From Lojkania enalia (Eukaryota > Ascomycota > Dothideomycetes > Pleosporales): DNA of 64,000 nt. This document shows positions 37,700 to 49,735 of the stretch, in pieces. The translations under genes and the position numbers were made by a program. Position 1 is the first letter of the stretch. Every line of letters starts with the position of its first letter. Location of the stretch: positions 291,649 to 355,648 of the forward strand of contig ML986618.1 in assembly GCA_010094045.1 (NCBI GenBank), written 5' to 3'. The notes beneath the pieces were generated by a model. It searched no databases, was not told the DNA's origin, and saw nothing but the letters and a program-made list of their open reading frames with translations.

Positions 37700-39002
37700 T
37701 TAGGGATGTTCGTCATTTATATACTCGTCAGGCTTAACGACAACAGGTCCTCCTCTGGGGAAAACAAACTCCCTTAGGTTAATATTCTTCTGCATATCCT
37801 GCTGAGGAAGCTGTGCAGAAATAACCCACTCATTCGCAAGGAGTTTTTCAACATTTAACGAGACTGGGAAGACCGTAAATTCTGATTCGGCCTCAGCCCT
37901 CTCGCCAGTGTGTTCCTTGATCGAACCTGGATCTGCCTCGTTGGTTGATGCTCTGCGGTCTGAGTCTGCGTCCTTTGGCCCGGCAGGTCGGAACCTCCCG
38001 AATATCATCGGGTATGCGCCGAGACAGGAGGTTGGACCCCATCTCTCTGACTTGCACATCGCGGCCATAGCTAGATCGATTGCCGTGGCATGTGGTTGTA
38101 GAGTTTGATCGTATAAAACGCGGGCAGCTCCGCGAAGCGAGATTGCATAAGCTTGAGTTGCAGTGAATCTATACACTTCGTGTATGATTCGAGTATGATC
38201 ACCACCTAGAGCTGGTGCAGACAAATCCGGCTTTCGGGGCCATGGCCTTCGAGAGGGAGCAATGACTGTGGGATCATCTTTTGTAACCCAGTATTGCTGG
38301 TTTTTATAGGGCTTGTTGTCAACTCCGTAGTGGCCGATGGTGAAGATGTCCCAGTCGTCTCCGTACGGCGAGTGTAGGGGTAGTGCGGCATTCTGTAGGT
38401 AGCGTGCTCCGCGAGCGGCTTCGGTCATCTGAGCGCGAATCAAGACGTCCCAATCCGCATCGTCTTCCAGGATCAGTGCTGTTTGTATTTTCTCTTGAAT
38501 CATCCTATCACACCCTTTAGCTGTGTCAAGATCTAGACTGTTTAAGAAATACTTACGATTGGTAGATATTGAGATGCGCGCGCCAGCAGCCAATTGTTCC
38601 TGCACCTTCTTCACCCTTCCAAAAATTTGGAAGCGCCTTTGGATGGATTTCCGAACCATTGACACCATCCACAAACTCAATGTCCAGGCCTGAGACTAAA
38701 GCCATTAAAGCCTGATAGTCCCTCTTATCAATCCGATGGGGCATTGAAATGGCATAAATCTTCTGGAAGCCAAGTGTTCGATTCTGAATGTCCCAAATTG
38801 GGTCATCTGAAGGCTCATCCACCACAAGATTTGGACGAACATTGCACAATGGTGTTGGAGGTGCCCGACTGCCTTTCAGGAATGTAGAAGGCAAGTTCTG
38901 CTCAAAATTACGACTAGAATGTAATTGAGTACTTGAAAACCAGAGAAAGCCTGAAAATATTGTGATACATATAGCCACGAGTTGAAAGGTTGGCCTAGTC
39001 AT
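37700..39002 (-). CDS. Glycosyltransferase family 25-like protein
   Basis: Two exons (39002-38557, 38504-37700; 52-bp intron) encode 416 residues. The start MTRPTF is chosen over an in-frame upstream Met because it puts a hydrophobic signal-anchor (about 6-22) at the N-terminus, giving a type II Golgi-membrane topology. The catalytic region has IYAISMPHRIDKRD, GCWRAHLNIY and then ALILEDDADWD. This order is typical of GT25 (LPS glycosyltransferase/collagen galactosyltransferase family), with the acidic EDDAD as the metal/nucleotide-sugar site. The intron falls between the last two motifs. The C-terminal part (SLRGAARVLYDQ, DLAMAAMC) is also family-like. Sugar donor and acceptor are unknown. 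The gene is divergent from the Stealth-type gene across an 858-bp gap, suggesting co-regulation. Confidence 0.88.
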
Positions 39003-39860
39003 GGCGAAGGATGCGGTTTTGATAAGTATTAGGTGGTTGAGTGCGTGAATTCCACTACTACAGTGCACGCAATAAGTAGAAATAAAAAGTCGAAAAGAAT
39101 GACAATTGGACAAAGAGAGTGACACTGACTGTACGTGGTGCCCGGAACGAGTGGAATCACGGTGCATATCAGAATTACAAGATCTAGTGGGAGATGTGAC
39201 TAAGGAGCGAGATGCATTATTCCTTAAACCTTGGCCCTTTACCTTGCTACCATGGCTAAACTACCCAATTCCTTTTTGCTTGGGTTTCGCGATAACGCTT
39301 GTCGCTTCTGAGTATGGCTTGGTGCGAATGGGACGTGTCAGAAGGTGTCGCGTGCCTACTGTAAGACAGGCACATCCTATTAGCCCGGGCTGGGCTGGGC
39401 TGGGCTGGGCTGGGCTTGGCTGGCTGGCATAGAGCGGGATCTTTGCTAAGTAGCGCCTAAAGCGACCCAGTCTTCACAAGCAACGAGCTTAACGAGACGC
39501 CCGCTAGCCAAGTGGCTCATCAACAGGGCTCAATCTGTGCCAAGCTACTTTTCACAGCTGAGTGTTTAACTTAGAAACGACGGGAAATGGCCTGCGTTTA
39601 TGGACCAATCGCAATTAGAGGAGGGGGCTTACTGCGCCAACCGGGGCCTGGCCTGGCCAAACTTTCTGCATTCTGTCTGGGCGGGCGATGTGGCACACGA
39701 CATTGTTCCTCTTTGGGATTTCCTCGCTTTTTACTAAACATTTCTTATTTCTTAATTTTATCGTGCCTGAAGACTATTGCGGAGTCGAACGGCTTCTGTT
39801 CGTTTGCTCTTGTCTGGTATACTTCCTTGTCTTCCTTTAGTTCATTTCTTCAAGCTCGAC
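39003..39860. promoter_or_regulatory. Divergent promoter region, GT25 / Stealth genes
   Basis: The two start codons are 858 bp apart with no gene between them, so both promoters lie here. A (GGGCT)6 array sits near the middle. Pyrimidine-rich leader sequence precedes the Stealth gene (39810-39855). Confidence 0.6.
39387..39416. repeat. (GGGCT)6 pentanucleotide array
   Basis: Six exact GGGCT units followed by TGGCTGGC. The regularly spaced GGG runs could form a G-quadruplex. It lies within the divergent promoter region. Confidence 0.95.
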
Positions 39861-42453
39861 ATGGCATTTCATTCGCTATCGTCCGCCCTGATAGGTCGTC
39901 CGTCACCATCTTACCGGCCTAAACGATCATTTCGCAAGTTTTACATCGTTCTTTTCATTGTGGTTTTTGTCTTCCTGTGGCAGACGGGCGGCCTCAGGAA
40001 TAAAGTAATTGAGGATGTAGAAGATGGAGTACCTCAAAATACCATCGCTCAAGAATCTCCGGAGAAGGTTGAGGTGGATTTACCCGTTATGGTTGATTCT
40101 TATGGACACCACAATGGACGCCATCACCATCAACCTGCACCCGCTGTGGTCATAGACTTGGATACGCAACCCACTCCCGCGCAAGAAGCAACAAATATTC
40201 AGAACATTGAGGAGCTGGGAGGCGTTTCCTTACCACAGGGCGTAGTTTCCACACCTTCTCCGGTAGCTGACAAACCAGTAAAATATAACAATAAGAACGA
40301 GGACAACAGAGCTAGGGTTAAAGGCAACGAGGCTGAGGGCTTGATCCACGAGGAGGATTCCGAACAGAATGACGTTGACACAATCGACAGAATCAAAGAC
40401 TCCACAGGCGACAAGGTCGAACATGCTGCCAAATTGAATCATCTGGAAGATGACGACGGTTCTCTGACCGATTCCGGAAAGCCCCAGACTGGTGATAACC
40501 GGCAGGAGAGACTGAATGAGGACCACGCCCCCGACTCCTCAGAAATAGATATCGATGCTGAGGATCCTTCTGACGAGTTTGAAAATGTTCAGCATCCCAT
40601 TGAGGCCCTGAAGGAAATGACACCCTGGAGCGCAAACTACAAATTGCCTCCATGGGAAGCGTGTGAAGAGCTAAAAAACAAGGCTGATGTGCTCGCTGAC
40701 ATGATTGTTGTACCATTCGAACAATCAGTAGAGGATGTTATTTTAGAGGGTTGGGAAGATGATTGGATTGCTAAGGCTCGCTATAACGGCCCCATTCTCG
40801 AGGAGCCTAAGATTGATTTCGTATACAATTGTATGTGTATTGAATTCGAGACATTGTGACATGCTAACATATGTTATAGGGGTCAATGGTTCTCAGGCAG
40901 AGTTTGTCACAACTATGCACCCGTACGAGATCAACTCTTCGCTCAACGACGCCGAAGGGCTCTGGCTTGAGTCCCACAGCACAAATAGATATCGAGAATG
41001 GAATGAATTACGATACTCTATACGTAGTGTGGAGAAATACGCTGGCAACTTTACCAATCGCATTCAAATCTTGGTGAATGCCTACCAGATCGAGGGCCCA
41101 TCTAGGAATGGTTCATATATAGTCGGAAAGCAGAAGCCACACTGGCTAAAGGATAATTTAGAGACCGTTCAGGTTATTTCGCAGGAAGAATTCTTTGGTC
41201 CAGAGGAGAGGAAGTGTCTTCCTTCCTTTGACTCTTTGACAATCGAGAATCAACTTTACAATACTAAGTCGGAGACGGATAGGGTAGGTTTCGCATTCTT
41301 ATTCTTATCATGGGCGTCAACTGACAGGGCTCAGCTTTTTGCTCTATCCGACGACATGCTCCTGGGAAAAGTACATGCGGCGTCCGATCTATACTCTCCG
41401 CTCTTCGGCCCGACTATGGGCTTTAAAGATAACGCATACAATACCCTAAAGCCGCCTTCTGATGAAGATGCAGAGCGGTTCGGCGAAAAGCCGTTCCTCA
41501 TTTACACTTCTTGGCTACTGAATCGAAGATTTGGCGCGCGCAAACGCAAGGGCCAGATGCATTTTGGTCATTCATTGTCACGAAGCATCGCAAAGGAGGC
41601 TATCACTAGTTTCCCCAGGCCAGCAATGAGAAGCGCCGTCCAAAGGTTCCGTGGCGAGACGGGATTTCAACTCTACTCATGGTACGTGATGTTCCACTAT
41701 ACCATTGAGAGGCACCGGGAAGCACTTCTTTGGAGCTATATCATGCTCCGAAGCGATCTCGATGATGATGGCTATCTGGATTGGAAAGAACGCAAGAAGA
41801 TTTTGAAGGAACTCTCGGAAGGCATGGGCAATGAGACTCCCGAGCTTTGGCGAGAACGAAATTATTATCACGTCCCCGAACATCTCGAAAAGGCGGGCCT
41901 TGAGCCCCCCAAGGTGAACACGGAAATTCTGTGGACGTCATTGGATGGCCCATCGATGATCAAAGACCTGGATTGTGATGCTTTCGATACAGAAGATTGC
42001 CTAGCGCCGGGATTCTCCATGCCTTCAAGTGACGCGATGGCTAGAAGTCCGGTATTCTCATCAGCTGCAATTTTCGACAGAATCGCGCGGCAGAATCCGC
42101 GTTGTGGCGATTGCCTTGTTAAGCTAATCCTGAATAGGAGACAACAAGGTCTCGGGGCACTTCTCCCATCTGCAAAAAGGAAGCCCAAGCAGCGGGAGGT
42201 GGTGGTTAAAGCGCTAATGAAATATCAGTATACAATCGTCAAGCCAGATGCCAATTTTTACATGGTTACAGATGCTGAGCAGGCGGAACATATTCTGCTT
42301 AAACCTCTGATCAAGCACAAAAAAGAAGTTGGGCAGATTTGCTTGAACGACGATGTCGCGTTGGCAAATGAGGAGGAGTTGGAGAAGTTGAGGCTAGTGA
42401 TGGCAGAACTATTCGATGGTTTGTTGCCTGAGCCGTCCAGTTTTGAGAGGTAG
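39861..42453 (+). CDS. Stealth-family sugar-phosphate transferase (Xpt1-like)
   Basis: Two exons (39861-40830, 40880-42453; 49-bp intron) encode 847 residues. A type II membrane anchor (about 27-40) follows a basic N-terminus. Then comes a long acidic, low-complexity luminal stem to about residue 260. The intron junction rebuilds IDFVYNWVNGS, the Stealth CR1 motif. CR2 (NELRYSIRSVEKYAGN), LPSFDSLTIE and the acidic SDDMLLGK (D481) follow. A perfect EF-hand loop D-L-D-D-D-G-Y-L-D-W-K-E is at 616-627. The family includes Cryptococcus Xpt1 xylosylphosphotransferase, bacterial capsule hexose-phosphate transferases and GlcNAc-1-phosphotransferase. By analogy it transfers a sugar-1-phosphate to glycans in the Golgi; donor and acceptor are unknown. 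The start at 39861 is preferred over 39777 because it places the anchor near the N-terminus. Confidence 0.92.
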
Positions 42454-43369
42454 CCAATGGCTTGGACTCGCTACTAGACGCTTGTAGATTCACGTGTATT
42501 TCACGAATAGATTTCATTTGATTTGATAAAGTGATCCAGTTGGAGACATTTCACGTGCAGGGATAATAAACTGGTAAGCACTACTGCAGGAACAAGCCGC
42601 AGGCGCCGAACTGGGGTGTGTTATGTTTTGGCCTTGAGCCCAGCTCTGTGATAAGGGTTGGGCAATTCACGTATTGGATGACGTTATTGGTACCTCGCCC
42701 GCATTCCGCATCCCCGAAGGGAAAGTAAGCCACGAGCGTGCTCATCCTTCAGCCACACGTACTTCGTTCTCCAGCTGACGTGAAGCAATTTACGCACGCG
42801 TCTGCCGGACTCGGGTCCTAATCCCGAATTGCATTCAGCTAGAAGCCATTTTTAGCATTAAATCAAAACCCCTCATTTTAAAATTTGTTTTGTGGGTCGT
42901 ATACCGTTCCTAAAGAGGTAACGGGACATGCGACTGATCACTACTGCACAGCAAGTCTCGCGCCTCATCGCTAAATAGTGCTCATACTATGGCCGACCCT
43001 GGCATTGATGCTCGAGATCCCACCCTTTGTGGAGAGCCCATACGACAAATGGCATGAAAAGGAGCAATCCGCCCAGAAGTTTAGATTTGGACGGCATCGT
43101 GGCGGGATCTCGATAGCTATTAGAGGCTAGGGTTGTGTACGGATCACTGCTCAGGGGTTCCTGATGGACCCGAACCTATGAGCAAAATTAAATATCATGT
43201 CTATCTGCTGCTTGGGCTTCTCATATTCACCCACTGTCATTTTTGGCCGTTGAGCACTCTGCACTCAGCCTTTCAAGCTCACTGAGTAGCACCACTTTCG
43301 TTAATACAAAACACAGTCACTCATTTGTTTTCTTAATTTTTCGAATAATACCCTAATTATATAACCGCG
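42454..43369. other. Intergenic, Stealth gene to surface-protein gene
   Basis: This 916-bp stretch has no supportable gene. It should hold the Stealth terminator and the promoter of the surface-protein gene. An AT-rich taattatataacc lies immediately before the latter's start codon. Confidence 0.55.
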
Positions 43370-45002
43370 ATGAAGTCCATTTTAGCCCCTCTCTTTGCTA
43401 CCGTTGCCGCTGCGGCCGATTACTACGGTGAATACCTTCCTTCCAGTTCTAGCTCTAGCTCAAAGATTGGATACACGACGATCAACCCTGGTCATGGAAA
43501 ACCACCAGTCACTATCACTCAGCAGCACCAAGAGATCCCTACATATATCCCGGAGCACGGATATCGATCGACCACCGGCTCATGGTCGGACTACAAATGG
43601 GTCTCGACTATCATCAAAGACTACGATAGCTCTTCGGTGACCGTTACTGAGACTACTCAAAAGGTATCGTACACTTTATTTTTATCAAAATCTACCCTCC
43701 AATAATGTTTACAACTTTCATTGTGGAACGATTGTGTTGTTAAAGTTGAGCAAAGAATTAACGTTGAACAAGGTCACCGTGTACCACACCAAGACCACCG
43801 TCACTCACACAGAGACATCTATGGTATACGGAGCATATTCCGCCCCAACCGGCGCATATGCTACTGGAAATTACGGCAAGAATGCCACCACAACGACCAA
43901 GGTCTGGACCGAGCTCTATGAAAAATTCCACGAGGTCCCATATTGCGATCTAGGCCCTAGCGCTCTCCCTGGATATGCTGGATCCGGTTTATACAAGGAT
44001 TGGGATGAAGGCAAGGACACCAACTACCAGCCTGTTGAAGTTTCAGAGTTCACCGGTGGGAAGTGGAAATACTACAAAGAGATTTACACTTACGGTCCAC
44101 CCAAGCCTGCTGTCACCACCTACGATGCTCCTGGAACATACACTGTTGATGCATATGATCTCACAGTCAAAGAGACTTCGACTGCTGCTGCTGAGGCCCA
44201 GTGCACTGCCGGTGCTCACGAGGCCGTAACCTACGGTGGCTACACAACTGAAATATCGAAACCAACCACAATCACTGTCCCATATGGCGCCTATGAGTCT
44301 AAGAATGGAAAGACTAAGACTGTTGTGAAATATACGACCGTCACCTACACCGCGCCTGGGACATATACGGTTATCAAGCCTACCATCACGAAATACGAAA
44401 CTGCCACAATCATTTTGTATCCGACTACTACAATCTATGAGCCTGGAGTCTATCATCATGACAAGGAGACTGTGACTATCACGAAGCCCGGCGAGGCCTA
44501 TACTTGTAGCCTCAGCCATACCAAGCCAACGAGCTCATCTGCTTACCCGACTTCTTCCGAGGGCGACGACAAGCCATATGAGACTTCCAAGTCTTACGAG
44601 ACACCTAAGGTTACCCCCACTCCTTATGAGACTCCCAAGCCGCACAATCCCTACCCGACCTACGGCCACTTCACCAACTCCAGCATCGTCTACCCGATTC
44701 CATCAACGACCCCAATTGATGTGTATTCGACCCCCTACCCGACCGAGACTCCAGCTACCCCAACTGAGACACCTTATGTCCCTACAGGAACCGCTGATCC
44801 CACGGACAGCGATCCCACCGAGACTGCCACGGCTACTGGGCCGAACATGCCTGACCCCTCTTCTGACTACGAAGAGCCAACAGAGGCTTATGGCAAGCCC
44901 GAAGCCGGCTACATTAAGCGTGGTGGCATGCTAGAGCGTCGCAACGCTGATGGGCCACTCAAACGAGGTGCTAAACCGGGCAAGCGTGTTATCCTTGTTT
45001 AA
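43370..45002 (+). CDS. Secreted Tyr/Thr-rich cell-surface protein
   Basis: Two exons (43370-43663, 43773-45002; 109-bp intron) encode 507 residues. An alternative acceptor further left would add a few residues in frame. A signal peptide (MKSILAPLFATVAAAA) is followed by a Ser run and a sequence very rich in Thr, Tyr, Pro and Val. APGTYTV occurs twice (APGTYTVDAY, APGTYTVIKP), with a related EPGVYHH. Few cysteines and several N-glycosylation sequons (NATT, NSSI) are present. The C-terminal third is Pro/Thr/Glu spacer. There is no hydrophobic GPI tail. Instead the end carries four closely spaced dibasic sites (IKR, ERR, LKR, GKR), the type Kex2 cleaves. It resembles fungal cell-wall/adhesin-like proteins in composition; no catalytic domain was recognised and the function is unknown. 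The gene is next to the glycan genes. Confidence 0.82.
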
Positions 45003-47026
45003 ACGATTTGCACGACATAATTTCCTAGTCATAGGAGAAGGCTCTCCAGTAGTGATGAAAGCCGCTTGAGATAACAGTCAAATCTAAATTCCTTTGTACT
45101 TGCAATTTGATCATGCGGTGTCAGGTGTTTCTATATACCCGCGACGTCTATTTCAATCTTTCATTTTTGGACGAACATGGGAGGTGGTGGTTTGGGGATG
45201 ATTTTTCGGGGATAATAGACGGATGTAGAGTAGACTTAATCTTCGATAATTCTAGTTGAGGTTGCGGTACAATTGCCTTTGTTACAATATCTACAGTGTC
45301 CACGAATAAAAACTTTCTCGCTATCTTCCATCTAGTTCTCCGATCCGTATATGCATTGGAGGCTTGACACCATGCTGTCTGGGTCGGACGCAATTCCTGG
45401 GCCGAAATCCAAGGTCGGCAAAGCTGCAGGGAAGCCACTAGAAGCTGCAGCTGTTGGGCCAGAAGATTTCCCTTCCAGCTTGTGTCATAGGCAGCCATAA
45501 TTTTCCCCGAGTTCTTGGGGCGGAGTTGCGTCCCTAGGGGTCGGTCGAGTGCACGTCCACAATCGAAAAGTGGGTGCAGTGCCTGATCACCGGCGCTTCT
45601 GCGCTGCACTATACATGATCGCTAGTATGGTTGGCCATCGGGCATGCTTATCCCCGACAAGATGTACTGTAATGTAGATTAGGTTGGATTAGCATTTAGC
45701 ATCCCGCGCTCCCGCCCTTTTCTCGTTAACCCGCCCTTAGTCTTATCCTCCCATTAGTGCAAGCCATAGCGAAGAATTTTGCTTGGCGGGGGTGTGTTCG
45801 GTCGTGCATGGAGTGTGGTGGCTGCCAACGTAGGCTCGACCGTTCGAAAACGAGACCGTTAGAGAGTGCCGATTTGAAAAATAGTTCTGCCTCTTTCCAG
45901 GGTGTTGTTCGAAGGGAAGATCCAGCGGATGTTCAATTGACATTACAGAAGGATTAATGGATCCTCGTCTAGGTTGGGTCTGATGCCATCAGAGACGTAG
46001 GAGACCCATAGCTCACTGGCGATTCTGCCAAATGGTTGAGCACTTTGCGAAACTAAAGAGGGTCCAAACTCCTGATAGCATTGATGACAATGCAGATCTC
46101 CATCCCTATCAACTATGTACCAACGTGTGATGCAAATGGGCACACTTGATTTGATGTTCAGATCCAGTGCTCACTTCCTTGGTCGGCGGTCTCGCGCTTC
46201 GTGGTCATAAACGATCTAGCCAAGCCTGCTGATGCCAGGATTAGATAGGTCCGTATTTTAGCGTAAGTGATGCGAGACATCAAATTCTGCGTATATCTTT
46301 GAAATCCCTGGTTTAAGGCCTCAGTATATGAATCAGGAGTGTGCCTGCAGGGTAGGATCCACATCGACACACGGGACTTAATTCAGCTCACACTGCGATG
46401 CCCTCCTGGCGCAGCTGAAAGGCTGAAGCCTACAGAGAGCCCAGAGTTTAGTCGCTATTGCTTCAGGATAATAACAAGGCTGCAAATTGGGCTCGCTTGA
46501 CCAATGCTCGATGAGACCTGACTAGTTACTTGGCATCAACGTAGCGTTGGGAGGCGTTTCAGCCGCGCCGTAGACGTAGAGCCAAACAGGGTCCTGCGAT
46601 GGGAAAGAGGTCTCGTGTGCTTCACGCTCTGGGCTAAGCTTTTTTAGACTAGCGTTCATTTTTATTTTTTCATAACTTATGCTTTCCGTGTTGTTGGAGT
46701 TATCTCTGAAGAAATAAAACATCTGTGAATAAGTGCTGACATAACAGTTTCAATAATCTCATTGAACCTTTTCATTTAGCTAAGGCTATAGATGGCACAA
46801 GCTTCTGGAGATCTTCTTACAACTCTGTTCTCTCATTGTTCTCCTACGTCTTTCTCAAATTCACTTCCAGGAATTCTGTCTAGCATACGATGCGTTCAGC
46901 GACTGTCCGTTGATCGCGATGCATAGAGATGAGAAGGGCCTCGTCGATCGCACCTTCACAAGAGAATGAAAACAGGATTCCGCGAAGAAAAGCCTTTTGT
47001 TGAGCTGCGGCCGCTTTCTCCAAGTA
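45003..47026. other. Intergenic with possible minus-strand coding relic
   Basis: About 2 kb lie between the surface protein and the dehydrogenase. On the minus strand, 45945-46143 reads as a Cys/His-bearing stretch (DGDLHCHQCYQEFG), and 46522-46660 reads as MNASLKKLSPERE onward. No consistent start, splice set or family was found. Either a decayed gene or chance; no confident gene is called. Confidence 0.4.
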
Positions 47027-48209
47027 TCAAATTTTGGTTGGTCGAAAAATCACTGCAGAATCCCAACCACCTGTGCTCTTTGCAATGTCGAATGCCTTTT
47101 CCCAATCAGTGAATTCGTAGTCTGCGCGTGTTTTCACGCCTGCAGGCTCTCCAATTTTCAAACCCCCCACCTCCACCAACTTGATCATTGTTAGAATTTC
47201 CTTTCTCCCATACATCCATTTCCCTTTCAGAGTCAAATTCTTGCGCATGACCTCAAAATACGGTATAGGAACGTCCTCACGAACGCCTCCCATTAGACTA
47301 ATCCGGCCGCTATGTCGAATCGCGTAGATGCAGCTTTTGAAGTGCGAGGACTTCGCTGCCATGTCGGGTGAGATATCGAACACGGCATCGATCGCACCAT
47401 TGCTCACTTCCTGAAGTTTGTTCGCATCCTTCTTTACATCTCCCGTAATCGCTACCGTCTTAACCCTCCCTTTTTCGAAGTTCCTAGCCAGCGCGCTCAA
47501 TTTCGTTTCGTCCCTTCCCATAGCGACTACAGTAGCACCCATGGCTAGAGCTACTTGGACTGCACCACCACCGAACGCGCCGGTTGCGGGAGCTACAACA
47601 ACTGTCTCGCCAGCTTGAAGATTGATATCGCGTAGCCCGCCATACACAACCAAAAACCGGCCGAGAGTGGCTAGATCAGCAATCGAGTATTTTAACTCCT
47701 TCAACAGTTTATTCTCATTGAGCACGTAGACATTCTCAAGAGGAGCCCGGCAATATTGCGCCCAAGTACCGTCCCGCCAGTTCTCACCCATTAGCTTCTT
47801 ACTTCCTGGGCTGAAGCCTTCACTGAGGCCCATTAGGAATATACAGCTCTCATCGTCCCGACTGCGGATCGTGCAATCCACAAAGACCAAGTTTTCGACT
47901 TCAAGAGCCGTCGAATCGGGACCCAGAGAAGCAACGCGACCAATTGCACCAGCTTGTTATTAGAATTATATACGAGGATAGGCCTCAGTCAACTTACCTA
48001 GATCCTGGCGTGATAGGAGTTGGATAAGGATATTTGCGGGTCCCGTCATAGACTTCTTTGGCGTATGACAACACAGGCGCCGCAAGGATCTTCACAACAA
48101 CTGATCCAGGGGTTGGTTGTGGGACCGAGACATTCTTGACCTCTAGTGGCCCGGCGTATACTGTCTGAACGAGGGCGCCCTGGGTCGCTGGCAATGAATA
48201 AGCTTCCAT
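47027..48209 (-). pseudogene. MDR-type zinc-alcohol-dehydrogenase-like gene with frame break
   Basis: The N-terminal GroES-like part is encoded at 48209-47998 (VYAGPLEVKNVSVPQPTPGS, PYPTPITPGS). The remainder is at 47952-47027, with a Rossmann region VVVAPATGAFGGGAVQVA and MGRDE, and a C-terminal YEFTDWEKAFDIA. About 379 codons together match medium-chain dehydrogenase/reductase length. A 46-bp GT-AG intron (gtaagt...acaag) separates them, but removing it leaves the halves one base out of frame. The homologous reading would be PGS-(G)AIGRV. No alternative GT or AG fixes this. Both halves are otherwise undamaged, so the break could be a recent frameshift, a sequence error or unusual splicing. 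The catalytic zinc Cys is not evident in the N-terminal part, so the substrate is uncertain. Family assignment is firm; functionality is not. Confidence 0.75.
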
Positions 48210-49735
48210 ATTGAAAATCCTCGAATTCGAGATTCCTTGAAATTAAAATTCCACTACTATACGGATTAAGCTTCCATTCGGGCCTTTATAGTCACCCGTT
48301 ATGTACTGGAGTTGTCGGTGTGTGTCGGCTATAGTAGTGGTTAGAGGCGGAGTTTCCATACTAAGTCCGAGAACTATTGCCATCCCCGCTAGTCCGGTAC
48401 TTTAACACCCGCGATGTTCTATGGGCTAACGATTAACATCGTTTTTGAGTTTTGAAGTACCGTGTCGGATGGCAAATTAAGCCGGTGGGCCGACATTAGA
48501 CCGTTTCGCGACGACTCTTGTTTCTGACATCTATGGATGGTAGGATTCTTGAATGAGGGGTAGGGGCATGATGACGGCTTATGTATTTGTGGAAGCCTAC
48601 ATGATAAACCTGTATTAGCGGTATTGGCTCCTAGTATCCGTTATTCCACTGCTTCTACTTTACCTTCCGAAATTTTTTAATAAATCGGTAGCAGATATCT
48701 AAAATCTTCAATCTGCTTATTGAGTATCAGTGGCTGCTGGGCCAAATAGTTTTGCCGATGAGCCATAATGGATGCTAGATTTTTTACAGAAGAATGAGAT
48801 TCCCTTAGTATGAATGAATACGGAAGTACCGCAGATACTCTCGAACACTCATGATTCCCTCAGCAAAGGCTTCCATTCGCACACCTTTCATCAATCTTAG
48901 CCCCAAACGAAGCCATAACGGCGATATTGATTGTAGAGCCTGAGGAAGAGCCGTTGCTCAGGACCTCGAACCATATTCGTTTTAAGAATCCAATGATCTT
49001 GTCTCTATCCTGCGATGCTTCTAGAAACTGTCGATAAGAATTTAGGCCGTTTCCTCTCTATCATCATCGATCTGAGGCATTCGAATCCAATCCTGCTTCA
49101 AAAAGTCTAGAGCGTCTATACACAAATATCTACCGGAACTCCCGAGGAACGTTAGTTGGAGAGCACTCACGGGAAACTCCTTTTTATGTTCAAAGGCGAT
49201 ATTGGAATATTAGTAAAATAAACGTGACTATTTCTCTGCCGAATGTATGTCAAGATAATTGGTCGTTCATGATATAAGATCTCAGTAGGCCAGCATCTTA
49301 CGGCTTGTTACTTTATCTGCTTCATGGCCTCTGATACCTGAATTACGCACCCGCAGCCGATAAAACACGAGGAATTAGTTTGGTACCGCCAAATCTACTT
49401 CTCTATTAAGGTGCCCGGCATCCTATGTCCTAGAAAGATTTTCTTTTTGAAAGGATGGTGGGGTATTAAAGTTAGAGCCCCTGGTTTTGTGAGGTAGATC
49501 TTGAGGCCCGCTGTCTTGATTGCCATTCCCGAAATTGAATCGTAATATTTAGTGCAAAACACAAATATCAGGGAGTTATGGACCTGGCATTAGCCAGAGA
49601 TTGTACAATATCCCGAATTCTAGTCAAAGGATTCCCAGGCTTCCTATCATTAAATGGAGCTTCCCTTGTCAACGTGTTCAGCATGCATTCAATTCTCATG
49701 GAAACTAGCTTCGATAGAACCACAGGGATTAAAAT
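48210..49735. other. Intergenic before the AT-rich compartment
   Basis: About 1.5 kb upstream of the dehydrogenase-like gene, with no open frame of recognisable content. The base composition is still mixed. It ends at a degenerate LTR that marks the edge of the RIP-affected block. Confidence 0.5.

Noticed and set aside
30139..45002. A secondary-metabolite gene cluster (acyltransferase, glycosyltransferase, dehydrogenase)
   Set aside because: There is no polyketide synthase, NRPS, terpene cyclase, P450, transporter or pathway regulator, and repeats separate the genes.
45148..45609. 153-codon minus-strand open frame
   Set aside because: Composition and content are not protein-like by eye, there is no domain, and it lies in the 3' flank of the surface-protein gene.
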